From Burkholderiales bacterium (GTDB lineage: Bacteria; Pseudomonadota; Gammaproteobacteria; Burkholderiales; SG8-41), in the NCBI GenBank assembly GCA_019635015.1, contig JAHCAG010000011.1:43912-107911 (forward strand): a stretch of DNA of 64,000 bases, given 5' to 3'. Under the pieces are notes generated by a model, which was not told the DNA's origin, ran no database searches, and saw only the letters and a program-made list of their open reading frames with translations. Made by a program: the position numbers and the translations under genes. Positions 56,237 to 64,000 of the stretch are shown here, piece by piece; the first letter of the stretch is position 1, and each line of letters starts with the position of its first letter.

Positions 56237-57502
56237 ATGGCCGGTAACGATTCCATGATGCGTGCTGATGCGGTCGTGCTCGGAGCGGGCATGGTCGGCA
56301 TCTGCGTGGCGCTGCATCTGCAGAAAAGGGCGCGCTCGGTGGTGCTGGTTGACCGACGCGGCGCTGCCGAGGAAACCTCCTTCGGCAATGCCGGACTGAT
56401 CCAGCGCGAGGGCGTCTATCCCTACGGTTTCCCGCACGATTTTGGCGCCCTGCTGCGTTACGCGCTCAACCGCACCATCGATGCGCACTACCATCCTTCG
56501 GCGCTGCCGGCGCTGGCGCCGTTCCTGTGGCAGTACTGGAAACATTCGCGCCCGGCGCGCCATGCCGAGGTCGCGCGGCGTTACGCCAGGCTGATCGAGC
56601 ACTGCCTGTCGGAGCACCATGTGCTCGCTGCGGAATCGGCGGCGGAAGGTCTGTTGCGCAGCCGGGGCTGGATCAAGGCCTTTCGCACCGCACGCGAGCG
56701 CGACCGGCGTTACGCCGAGGCCGAGCGCTGGCATCGTGAATTCGGCGTGAATTACCGGATGCTGGATGCCCGCGCGCTGCAGGAGGCCGAACCGCATGTC
56801 GCGCCGGTGCTGGCCGGCGCGCTGCACTGGACTGATCCGGCGAGTGTTGATGATCCGCAGGCCCTTGCGCAGGCCTACCTGCGGCGTTTCGAGGCGCTCG
56901 GCGGCCGCTTCGTGCAGGGCAACGCGGCCAGCCTCGAGGAGGACGGCAGGGGCTGGCGCCTGCGCAGCGTCGCAGGTGCGGTGTCCGCGGCACAGGCGGT
57001 GATCGCGCTGGGCCCGTGGTCGGACGTGATGACCCGTGCCCTCGGCTACGATCTGCCGCTGGCGGTCAAACGCGGCTATCACATGCACTACCGGGCCGCG
57101 GGTGTTGCGCGTCTCAATCATCCGCTGCTCGACACCGAGCGCGGTTATTTCCTGGCGCCGATGCAGCGTGGCATCCGCCTCACGACCGGTGCGGAATTCG
57201 CTCTGCGTGATGCAATCAAGACGCCGGTGCAGCTGGGACGGGCCGAACCTGTCGCGCGGGATCTTTTCCCGCTCGGCGAACGGCTGGATGCCGAACCCTG
57301 GATGGGGGCGCGGCCCTGCACACCCGACATGCTGCCGGTCATCGGCCGCGCGCCGCGGCACGCCAGCCTCTGGTTTGCCTTTGGCCATGCCCACCACGGC
57401 TTCACGCTGGGACCGGTGACCGGGCGCTTGCTGGCCGAAATGATCACCGGGGAGGCGCCGTTCGTCGATCCGGCACCGTACGCGCCTGAGCGCTTCGGCT
57501 GA
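56237..57502 (+). CDS. FAD-dependent oxidoreductase of the DAO/DadA family
   Basis: 421 residues. FAD-binding Rossmann motif VVLGAGMVGICVALHLQKRA, then TSFGNAGLIQREGVYPYGFP; C-terminal WMGARPCTPDMLPVIGRAPR and WFAFGHAHHGFTLGP are typical of DadA-like D-amino acid dehydrogenases. Oxidises an amine or D-amino acid, passing electrons to the respiratory chain. GGAG precedes the ATG by six bases; the codon before it is a GTG, an alternative start. The nearby racemase could supply a D-amino acid (inference). Confidence 0.88.
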   Translation: MAGNDSMMRADAVVLGAGMVGICVALHLQKRARSVVLVDRRGAAEETSFGNAGLIQREGVYPYGFPHDFGALLRYALNRTIDAHYHPSALPALAPFLWQYWKHSRPARHAEVARRYARLIEHCLSEHHVLAAESAAEGLLRSRGWIKAFRTARERDRRYAEAERWHREFGVNYRMLDARALQEAEPHVAPVLAGALHWTDPASVDDPQALAQAYLRRFEALGGRFVQGNAASLEEDGRGWRLRSVAGAVSAAQAVIALGPWSDVMTRALGYDLPLAVKRGYHMHYRAAGVARLNHPLLDTERGYFLAPMQRGIRLTTGAEFALRDAIKTPVQLGRAEPVARDLFPLGERLDAEPWMGARPCTPDMLPVIGRAPRHASLWFAFGHAHHGFTLGPVTGRLLAEMITGEAPFVDPAPYAPERFG

Positions 57503-57514
57503 ACCTCCGCGCGC

Positions 57515-58396
57515 TCATTTGCGGGCGCGCAGTGCCGACCACGACAGCACGGCGAGGCTGGCGACGATCAGCAGCATGCCGGCGGATTCCACCGTGCCCG
57601 GCTGTTCGCCGAGCTGGATGCGCGAAGACAACACGCCGATCGCCGGCACCGCCATCACCGCCAGTCCGGCGATGCCGGCCGGCAGCAGCTTGAGCACGTA
57701 GAACCACAGGGCCCAGCCGAGCACGGTGCCGAACACCGTCGCATAGGCGAGCAGGAACCAGAAGTGCGGTGTCCACTGCACCGGGCGCGCCGACAGGAAA
57801 AATCCGATCACGGCGAGGACCAGCCCGCCGAGCAGCATCTGCCAGGCGGTCAGCGCGAAGGTGCCGACGGCGAGATGCCCGCGCCAGCGCCGTGTCAGCA
57901 CCGCGGCGACTGCCCAGCTGACGCCGGTCAGCACGGCCAGCGCGTTGGCGGTGAAACTGCCTTTCAGCGACCACGGCTCGAGCACCAGCAGCAGGCCCGC
58001 GGCGGACAGCGCGACTGCCAGCCACTGCAGGCCGCGGATGCGTTCGCCGAGCGCCGGCCAGGCGATGAGCAGGGTCCAGAAAGGCATGGTGTAGACCAGC
58101 ACCGCGGTTTTGCCGGCGGCGCCGGAAACCAGCGCCCAGGACACCAGGCCGTTGAAGGCGGTGGTCTGCCACAGGCCGAGCATCAGCACATGACGCGGCG
58201 AACGCAGCGCGAGGTTTTCCCCGCGCCAGGCGGCAATCGCGAACAGCAGCAGCGCGCCGGGCACGGTGCGCAGGGTCGCATAGTCCCAGGGATCGGCGTA
58301 ACGCACGCCTTCCTTCAGGATCACCCAGGTGTAGCCCCAGACCGCGCACAGCGCGATCAGGGCCAGAATACCCCTGCGGGGCAGCGTGTTTTGCAT
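57515..58396 (-). CDS. EamA/DMT-family transporter
   Basis: 293 residues, ten hydrophobic segments. ILALIALCAVWGYTWVILKE at the start and a second EamA repeat (LYVVAWVLFYVLKLLPAGIA-like region, then VLSSRIQLGEQPGTVESAGM). Inner-membrane permease of unknown substrate. It differs clearly from the EamA gene at 30-31 kb. Confidence 0.92.
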   Translation of the reverse strand: MQNTLPRRGILALIALCAVWGYTWVILKEGVRYADPWDYATLRTVPGALLLFAIAAWRGENLALRSPRHVLMLGLWQTTAFNGLVSWALVSGAAGKTAVLVYTMPFWTLLIAWPALGERIRGLQWLAVALSAAGLLLVLEPWSLKGSFTANALAVLTGVSWAVAAVLTRRWRGHLAVGTFALTAWQMLLGGLVLAVIGFFLSARPVQWTPHFWFLLAYATVFGTVLGWALWFYVLKLLPAGIAGLAVMAVPAIGVLSSRIQLGEQPGTVESAGMLLIVASLAVLSWSALRARK

Positions 58397-58505
58397 GACG
58401 GACGGGATCGGTTCTGGCCTCTGGCCGCAGGTGAAGCGGCGGGTGTTTTGCCGTTGGCGCGGCGGCCGAATTATGCGGTAATTGGGCGATTCCGGGGACG
58501 TATTG

Positions 58506-59423
58506 ATGTTGTCATCCTTGTTTTTTTCCGTATTGCGCCGGTTGCTGCGCCCGTCGTGGCTGGCCCCCGGCCTGCCGGCACTGCTGTTGTCGGTCTCGGC
58601 CTTTGCGGCTGCCGCCAGTCCCTACGATGCCGGTCTGCTGTGGCGCATTGAAAAGGCCGGCAGTCCGCCGGCCTTCCTGTTCGGCACCGTGCACGTCGAT
58701 GATCCGCGCGTGACGCAGCTGCCGGAGGCGGTGAGCAGGCGTTTCGACGCGGCCGGCGAGTTCACGATGGAAGTGGTTTTCGATCCGGCAATGCTGAAGA
58801 TCCTTGCCGGCCGCATGTTGTACACCGATGGCCGTGATCTGCCGCAGGTGGCGGGAGCCGAGCTGTTCGGGAAAACGGTCGCTGCAGCGGGCGATCTGGG
58901 CTTGCCGCCCGAGGCGCTGCGGCTGTTCCGTCCGTGGGCGGTGGCGATGCTGCTGATCATGCCGCGGCAGCAGCACGGGGATGTGCTGGACGTGATGCTG
59001 ATGAAGCGCGCGCAGGAGCAGGGCAAGCCCGTGCACCAGCTGGAAACCGTGGACGAGCAGATCGCCCTGTTCGAGAATCTGCCGGAGCGCGACCAGCTGA
59101 TGATGCTGCGCCATACCGTGGACAACCTCGAGACGGCAAGGCGCGGCGTGCGCGAAGTGGTGGAGGCCTGGCTCGCACGCGATCTCGCGGCGCTGGCCCG
59201 CATCAGCGACCGGGCCGACATCAGCGATCCGGAGATGCGCCGTTTCAACGAGCGTTTCCGGGCGGAGCTGATCGACCGGCGCAATCTGCGCATGGTTGAT
59301 CGCATGCGGCCCCGGCTGGAAGCCGGCGGTTTCATCGCGGTCGGCGCGCTGCACCTTTACGGCGCGCAGGGCGTGCTGGCGCAGCTCGCCGCCCTCGGTT
59401 ACACCGTGATCCGCGAGTACTGA
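58506..59423 (+). CDS. TraB/GumN-family protein
   Basis: 305 residues. Signal peptide (LLSVSAFAAAASP) followed by LLWRIEKAGSPPAFLFGTVH with the GTVH motif, and the C-terminal GGFIAVGALHLYGAQGVLAQ with the second histidine, the two marks of TraB/GumN (TIKI) proteins. Proposed to be metal-dependent hydrolases; function is uncertain. Start ATG at 58506; another in-frame ATG at 58482 is possible. Confidence 0.88.
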   Translation: MLSSLFFSVLRRLLRPSWLAPGLPALLLSVSAFAAAASPYDAGLLWRIEKAGSPPAFLFGTVHVDDPRVTQLPEAVSRRFDAAGEFTMEVVFDPAMLKILAGRMLYTDGRDLPQVAGAELFGKTVAAAGDLGLPPEALRLFRPWAVAMLLIMPRQQHGDVLDVMLMKRAQEQGKPVHQLETVDEQIALFENLPERDQLMMLRHTVDNLETARRGVREVVEAWLARDLAALARISDRADISDPEMRRFNERFRAELIDRRNLRMVDRMRPRLEAGGFIAVGALHLYGAQGVLAQLAALGYTVIREY

Positions 59424-59566
59424 GCCGTGGCGGGCAGGCTGCGGCCTGTTCCCTTGCTTACCCGGTACGCAGTGTGCAGCGCCAAGTCGCGGATTTTTCG
59501 GCGATATCGGAAAACCTGCTCCTTGCCGGCCGGATCAGGGCCATCGATGTTCTAAAATACCCGGCC

Positions 59567-62500
59567 ATGCAGCCCGCCTTCATCCATCTGCGATTGCACA
59601 GCGAATATTCAATCGTCGATGGCATCGTGCGCGTCGACGAGGCGGTGGCCGCGGCGAAGGCGGACGGCATGCCGGCGCTGGCGCTGACCGACCTGTCGAA
59701 TGTGTTCGGCCTGGTCAAGTTCTACAAGGAGGCGCGCAGCCAGGGCGTGAAGCCGGTCATCGGTTGCGACCTGTGGCTGACCCACGAGGCCGACCGCGAC
59801 AATCCGCACCGCGTGCTGCTGCTGGCGCAGAACTATGACGGTTACCTGCGGCTGTGTGAACTGCTGACCCGCGCCTACCGCAGCAATCAGTACCGCGGCC
59901 GCGCCGAGGTGATGAAATCCTGGCTGCCGGAAACCGGTACCGACGGGTTGATTGCGCTGTCGGGTGCCCACCATGGTGATGTCGGCCAGGCGCTGGTCGC
60001 GGAGCGTCTTGACGACGCAAAACGTCTGGCGCGGGAATGGGCCGCGCTGTTTCCGGACCGTTATTACCTCGAAGTGCAGCGGCTGGGGCCGCAGGCGATG
60101 ACCGGCGGCGCGGCCACGGTGCCGGTGGAGGTCCATGTCACCCGTGCCCTGCAGCTGGCCGCGGAACTCGGCCTGCCCGCGGTGGCCACGCATCCGGTGC
60201 AGTTCCTCAAATCCGGGGATTTCCGCGCCCACGAGGCGCGGGTCTGCATCTCCGAGGGTTACATCCTGTCCGACCAGCGCCGCCCGCGCCGTTTCAGCAC
60301 CGAGCAGTATTTCAAGACCCAGGCCGAGATGGCGCAACTCTTTGCCGACGTGCCGGAAGTGCTGCAGAACAGTGTCGAAATCGCGAAACGCTGCACGCTG
60401 GGGCTGACGCTGGGCAAGAGCCGGCTGCCGCATTTTCCGACGCCGAACGGCGTCAGCCTCGAGGATTACCTGCGCCAGCGCGCGGGGGAGGGGCTGACGG
60501 CAAGGCTGGCCCTGCTGTATCCGGATGAAACCGAACGCAGGGCGCAGGAGCCCGCCTACCGCGAGCGGCTGGAGTTCGAGACCAAGACCATCGTGCAGAT
60601 GGGTTTTCCCGGCTACTTCCTGATCGTTGCCGATTTCATCAACTGGGCCAAGAACAACGGCGTGCCGGTGGGGCCGGGCCGCGGTTCCGGCGCCGGTTCG
60701 CTGGTGGCCTACAGCCTCGGCATCACCGACCTTGATCCGCTGCGCTACAACCTGCTGTTCGAACGTTTCCTGAATCCGGAGCGGGTGTCGATGCCCGACT
60801 TCGACATCGATTTCTGCCAGGACGGCCGCGACCGGGTCATTGATTACGTGAAGACGCGTTACGGCGCGGATTCCGTGTCGCAGATCGCGACCTTCGGCAC
60901 CATGGCGGCGAAGGCGGTGGTGCGCGATGTCGGCCGCGTGCTCGACCTCGGCTACAACTTCTGCGACCAGCTGGCGAAGCTGATCCCCTTCCAGCCCGGC
61001 AAACACATCACGCTGGAAGAGGCGCGCAAGATGGAGCCGCAGCTCGCCGAGCGCGAAAAAAAGGAGGAGGAGGTCGCCGAACTGCTGGAACTGGCCGGCA
61101 CGCTCGAAGGCCTGACGCGGAATGTCGGCATGCACGCCGGCGGCGTGCTGATCGCGCCGGGCAAGCTCACCGATTTTTGCCCGCTCTACGTCGCCGACGG
61201 CGCCAGTTCCGCGGTCAGCCAGTTCGACAAGGACGACGTCGAGTCGATCGGCCTGGTCAAGTTCGACTTCCTGGGGCTGACCACGCTGACCATCCTCGAC
61301 TGGACGCTGAAGTACATCAAGCGCCTCGATCCGTCTTCGGACATCCAGCTCGAAAAACTGCCGCTGGATGACAGGGCGGCATACGGGATTTTCGCCAGGG
61401 CCAACACCTCGGCCGTGTTCCAGTTTGAATCGCAGGGCATGCGCGAGTTGTTGAAGCGCGCCAGGCCCGATCGTTTCGGCGACATCATCGCGCTGGTTGC
61501 GCTGTACCGTCCGGGCCCGATGGAGCTGATTCCGGAATTCTGCGACCGCAAGCACGGCAAGCGTTTTTCCTATCCCGACCCGCGCGTCGAGAACATCCTC
61601 TCCGAAACCTACGCCATCATGGTCTACCAGGAGCAGGTGATGCAGATGGCGCAGATCATCGGCGGCTACAGCCTCGGCGGCGCCGACCTGCTGCGCCGCG
61701 CGATGGGCAAGAAGAAGCCGGAGGAAATGGCCGAACACCGCGGCCTGTTCCGCGACGGCGCGGCGAAAAACGGGCTCGACCAGCGCAAGGCCGACGAACT
61801 TTTCGACCTCATGGAGAAGTTCGCCGGTTACGGTTTCAACAAGTCGCATGCTGCGGCCTATGCGCTGGTGGCCTACCAGACGGCCTACATGAAGGCGCAC
61901 CATCCGGCCGCGTTCATGGCGGCCAACATGTCGGCGGTGATGAACGACACCGACAAGGTGCAGCAGCTGGTGGATGATGCGCGGGAAAACCGGCTCGAGG
62001 TGCTGGCGCCGGACGTCAATTCGGGCGTCTACCGTTTCGAACCGGTCGACGGAAAACGCATCCGTTACGGACTCGGCGGCGTGAAAGGCACCGGCGAGGG
62101 GGCGATCAACCACATCGTCGAGGTGCGCACGGCCGGCGGCCCCTATGCCGACCTGTTCGATTTCTGCCACCGCGTGGACAAGCGCCTGGTCAACCGCCGT
62201 GTCGTCGAGTCGCTGGTGCGCGCCGGCGCCTTTGACAGCGTCAACGACAACCGCGCCGAGCTGATGGCCTGCGTCGGGCTGGCGCTGGAATCGGCCGAGC
62301 AGGCGAGCCGCGCGGCCTCCCAGGTCAGCCTGTTCGGCGATGCGGTGGAGGCGCCGCGGATGGTGGCGCCGGCCAACGTGCCGCGCTGGAGCAAGAAGGA
62401 GCTGCTGCAGAACGAAAAACTGGCGCTGGGTTATTACCGCAGTGACCACCTGTTCAATGTCTACCGCGACGAAGTGCGGTGCATGATCGGCAAGAAGCTG

Positions 62501-63061
62501 GGTGACCTGCGGACTGCGAGCGACATCGGCGGCCGGAGCATCAGTATTGCGGGTGTGGTGACCAAGGCGCGCACGGTAAATACGGCGAGTGGCCGCATGT
62601 GCATCGTTGAGGTTTCCGATGATACCGGCAAGCATGAAGTGGTGGTGTTTCGTGAGGTGTTCGACCGCCATCGGCACAAGCTTCGCGAGGACGAGTTGCT
62701 GGTGATCGAGGTGCGCGGCCGCCAGCGTTACGGCCGCGGCGACGGCGAATCCGAGAACGGCGGTGACAACTCGCTGCGGCTGGAGGCCATGGACATCATG
62801 GATCTCAACGAGGCGCGCAACCGCTACGCCCGCGGCATCCGCCTGACCTGCAACGGCCAGTCCTCCGGTGCCAAGCTGAAGGAATTGCTGGAGCCGCATC
62901 GCCGTGGACGATGCGCCGTCGCGATCGATTATTCGAGCAGGGGCGCGCGCTGCGAGGTGAAGCTGGGGCCGGACTGGCAGGTCAACCTCAACGAGGATCT
63001 GCTGCGTGCGCTGTACGACTGGCTGAAGCCGGAAAACGTGAACATCGATTATGGAAATTAG
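59567..63061 (+). CDS. dnaE: DNA polymerase III alpha subunit
   Basis: 1164 residues, the usual length. N-terminal PHP domain (LRLHSEYSIVDGIVRVDEAV), palm domain with the catalytic aspartates in MPDFDIDF (Asp411 and Asp413), RGSGAGSLVAYSLGITDLDP, KFDFLGLTTLTILDW with the third acidic region, tandem HhH, and a C-terminal OB domain. The replicative polymerase. ATG at 59567 gives the normal start; no Shine-Dalgarno is seen and TAAAAT lies just upstream, so the mRNA may be almost leaderless. The stop overlaps the TPR gene start by 11 bases. Confidence 0.95.
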   Translation: MQPAFIHLRLHSEYSIVDGIVRVDEAVAAAKADGMPALALTDLSNVFGLVKFYKEARSQGVKPVIGCDLWLTHEADRDNPHRVLLLAQNYDGYLRLCELLTRAYRSNQYRGRAEVMKSWLPETGTDGLIALSGAHHGDVGQALVAERLDDAKRLAREWAALFPDRYYLEVQRLGPQAMTGGAATVPVEVHVTRALQLAAELGLPAVATHPVQFLKSGDFRAHEARVCISEGYILSDQRRPRRFSTEQYFKTQAEMAQLFADVPEVLQNSVEIAKRCTLGLTLGKSRLPHFPTPNGVSLEDYLRQRAGEGLTARLALLYPDETERRAQEPAYRERLEFETKTIVQMGFPGYFLIVADFINWAKNNGVPVGPGRGSGAGSLVAYSLGITDLDPLRYNLLFERFLNPERVSMPDFDIDFCQDGRDRVIDYVKTRYGADSVSQIATFGTMAAKAVVRDVGRVLDLGYNFCDQLAKLIPFQPGKHITLEEARKMEPQLAEREKKEEEVAELLELAGTLEGLTRNVGMHAGGVLIAPGKLTDFCPLYVADGASSAVSQFDKDDVESIGLVKFDFLGLTTLTILDWTLKYIKRLDPSSDIQLEKLPLDDRAAYGIFARANTSAVFQFESQGMRELLKRARPDRFGDIIALVALYRPGPMELIPEFCDRKHGKRFSYPDPRVENILSETYAIMVYQEQVMQMAQIIGGYSLGGADLLRRAMGKKKPEEMAEHRGLFRDGAAKNGLDQRKADELFDLMEKFAGYGFNKSHAAAYALVAYQTAYMKAHHPAAFMAANMSAVMNDTDKVQQLVDDARENRLEVLAPDVNSGVYRFEPVDGKRIRYGLGGVKGTGEGAINHIVEVRTAGGPYADLFDFCHRVDKRLVNRRVVESLVRAGAFDSVNDNRAELMACVGLALESAEQASRAASQVSLFGDAVEAPRMVAPANVPRWSKKELLQNEKLALGYYRSDHLFNVYRDEVRCMIGKKLGDLRTASDIGGRSISIAGVVTKARTVNTASGRMCIVEVSDDTGKHEVVVFREVFDRHRHKLREDELLVIEVRGRQRYGRGDGESENGGDNSLRLEAMDIMDLNEARNRYARGIRLTCNGQSSGAKLKELLEPHRRGRCAVAIDYSSRGARCEVKLGPDWQVNLNEDLLRALYDWLKPENVNIDYGN

Positions 63062-63752
63062 GCTGCGCGCCGCATTTTCCGCCGCGCTGCTGGCCTGCAG
63101 CCTGCAGGTGTCGGCCGGCGAGGCCGAATGGAAGATGCTGCTGGAACAGGCCAACCTGCATGTGCAGCGCGGCAGCCTGCAGCAGGCGGAGCTGTTCGCG
63201 CGCGAAGCGATTGCCGAGGCCGAACGCAGTTTCGGCCCGAAACACCGGGCGCAGGACCAGAGCATCGCGACCCTGGGACTGGTGCTGCGTTTCGCGCAGC
63301 GTTACGCGGAGTCCGAGAAGGAATACCGCCGCGCGCTGGCGCTGCGCGAGAAGGCGCTGGGTCCGCGCGATCCGCAAACCGCGATCCTGCTCAACAACCT
63401 GGCCGACGTGGTGCAGGCGCAGAAAAAATTTGCCGAAGCGGAGAAGCTGCACCGCCGCGTGCTCGCGGTGTTCGAGAAGGCCTACGGCGAAGATCCGAAA
63501 ACGGCGGCGAGCCTGAACAACCTCGGCGCCGCGCTCCAGGCGCAGGGGCGCCACGCCGAAGCCGAGCCGGTGCTGCGCCGCTCACTGGCGATGAAGGAAA
63601 AGACGCTGGGTCCGAACAGCCCCAGCGTGGCCCACACACTGAACAACCTGGCGCAGGTGCTGGAAGTGCTGGGGCGCAAGGCCGAGGCGCGGAAGCTTGC
63701 GGCGCGCGCCGCGGCGATCCATCGCGGCGACAAGGCGGGGTCCAGCGGTTGA
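63051..63752 (+). CDS. Tetratricopeptide-repeat protein
   Basis: 233 residues. Signal peptide (FSAALLACSLQVSAGEAE), then at least four TPR units of kinesin-light-chain type: RYAESEKEYRRALALREKAL, KFAEAEKLHRRVLAVFEKAY and HAEAEPVLRRSLAMKEKTLG with LNNLA motifs. A periplasmic protein-interaction module of unknown partner. It overlaps the dnaE stop by 11 bases in another frame, suggesting joint translation. Confidence 0.88.
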   Translation: MEIRLRAAFSAALLACSLQVSAGEAEWKMLLEQANLHVQRGSLQQAELFAREAIAEAERSFGPKHRAQDQSIATLGLVLRFAQRYAESEKEYRRALALREKALGPRDPQTAILLNNLADVVQAQKKFAEAEKLHRRVLAVFEKAYGEDPKTAASLNNLGAALQAQGRHAEAEPVLRRSLAMKEKTLGPNSPSVAHTLNNLAQVLEVLGRKAEARKLAARAAAIHRGDKAGSSG

Positions 63753-63765
63753 TGCGCCCGGCGTA

Positions 63766-63803
63766 TTTTTAAGTATTTGTTTTTAAACGATTATTTGTCT
63801 TAT
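63766..63803. repeat. AT-rich patch, copy of TAAGTATTTG motif, between convergent genes
   Basis: TAAGTATTTGTTTTTAAA at 63770-63787, identical to 2546-2563. It is followed by CGATTATTTGTCTTATTTTA, reaching the acylphosphatase stop codon. No hairpin is visible. Confidence 0.55.
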
Positions 63804-64000
63804 TTTACCGTGAACTCCTGGAATTCGCCGGTGGCGTCTCCGATGTCCACGCCGTCCACCCGCGCCGCGCGCGGCCCGCGTTCCGCGCAGCGGATGATTT
63901 CCGCGACGGCCTCCGCATTGCCCTGCACCACGGCCTCGACGCTGCCGTCGCCGCGGTTGCGCACCCAGCCGCGGATGCCCAGCACGCCGGCCTTGTAGGC
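63800..64000 (-). CDS. Acylphosphatase, C-terminal part (cut by window edge)
   Basis: The last 66 residues and stop codon. LGIRGWVRNRGDGSVEAVVQ contains the catalytic asparagine of the acylphosphatase signature (GWVRN), and the end GDATGEFQEFTVK is typical. The N-terminal GxVQGVxFR site lies outside the window. Hydrolyses acyl phosphates. Confidence 0.9.
   Translation of the reverse strand, partial: AYKAGVLGIRGWVRNRGDGSVEAVVQGNAEAVAEIIRCAERGPRAARVDGVDIGDATGEFQEFTVK

Noticed and set aside
59609..63265. 1218-codon open frame on the minus strand
   Set aside because: It lies wholly opposite dnaE and the TPR gene. It has no family similarity and a composition typical of a GC-rich antisense frame.

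Overview
The window is GC-rich, densely coded chromosomal DNA with short intergenic gaps and many Shine-Dalgarno sequences. The gene content points to a betaproteobacterium, probably Burkholderiales-like. It has four orphan Bug-type (TctC-like) periplasmic binding proteins, a malonyl-CoA decarboxylase, a CoxLMS-type molybdenum hydroxylase set, UbiD and TauD/TfdA enzymes, a gltIJKL transporter, TamA/TamB and a B12-dependent ribonucleotide reductase. I see no rRNA, tRNA, CRISPR array, prophage or insertion sequence. The assignment to order is inference; the gene families are read directly from the sequence.

Layout. 1-2.5 kb: start of an RraA-like gene, a FadL/OmpP1 porin and a LuxR-type regulator. 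2.7-12.0 kb: a two-partner secretion locus with a TpsA exoprotein, a large FecR-domain protein and a TpsB/FhaC transporter. The FecR-domain protein carries four extra repeats that appear to interrupt its second FecR domain. 12.1-16.1 kb: class II ribonucleotide reductase nrdJ, split by a 379-residue LAGLIDADG intein inserted directly before the radical cysteine. 16.3-19.5 kb: enoyl-CoA hydratase, IlvD/Edd dehydratase and a SET-domain methyltransferase. 19.5-24.1 kb: LysR regulator, a class V aminotransferase-fold protein without the usual lysine, malonyl-CoA decarboxylase and a Bug protein. 24.2-31.0 kb: TamB, TamA, truncated haemoglobin and an EamA transporter. 31.0-34.6 kb: typA and a RhlE-type helicase with a long structured leader.

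34.7-41.4 kb holds a promoter-led operon: CoxG-like protein, FAD subunit, molybdopterin subunit, [2Fe-2S] subunit, UbiD-type decarboxylase and Bug protein. This looks like a catabolic unit for an aromatic or related acid. 41.4-45.3 kb is a Bug-TauD-TauD-Bug operon on the opposite strand. 45.6-49.0 kb encodes a dipeptide-type ABC transporter (binding protein and two permeases, no ATPases) divergent from an ArgE-like deacylase. 50.3-54.0 kb has a YkgJ-type cysteine-cluster protein and gltIJKL with a hairpin after gltI. 54.1-59.4 kb has a racemase, a 53-residue small protein, an alpha/beta hydrolase, an FAD oxidoreductase, a second EamA transporter and a TraB/GumN protein. 59.5-64.0 kb has dnaE overlapped by a TPR protein, and the 3' end of an acylphosphatase gene.

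The points most worth a second look are the interrupted FecR domain and its repeats, the intein at the catalytic cysteine of NrdJ, the lysine-less PLP-fold protein, the molybdenum hydroxylase-UbiD-Bug operon, and a recurrent AT-rich motif (TAAGTATTTG, four exact copies in one orientation) scattered at gene edges.
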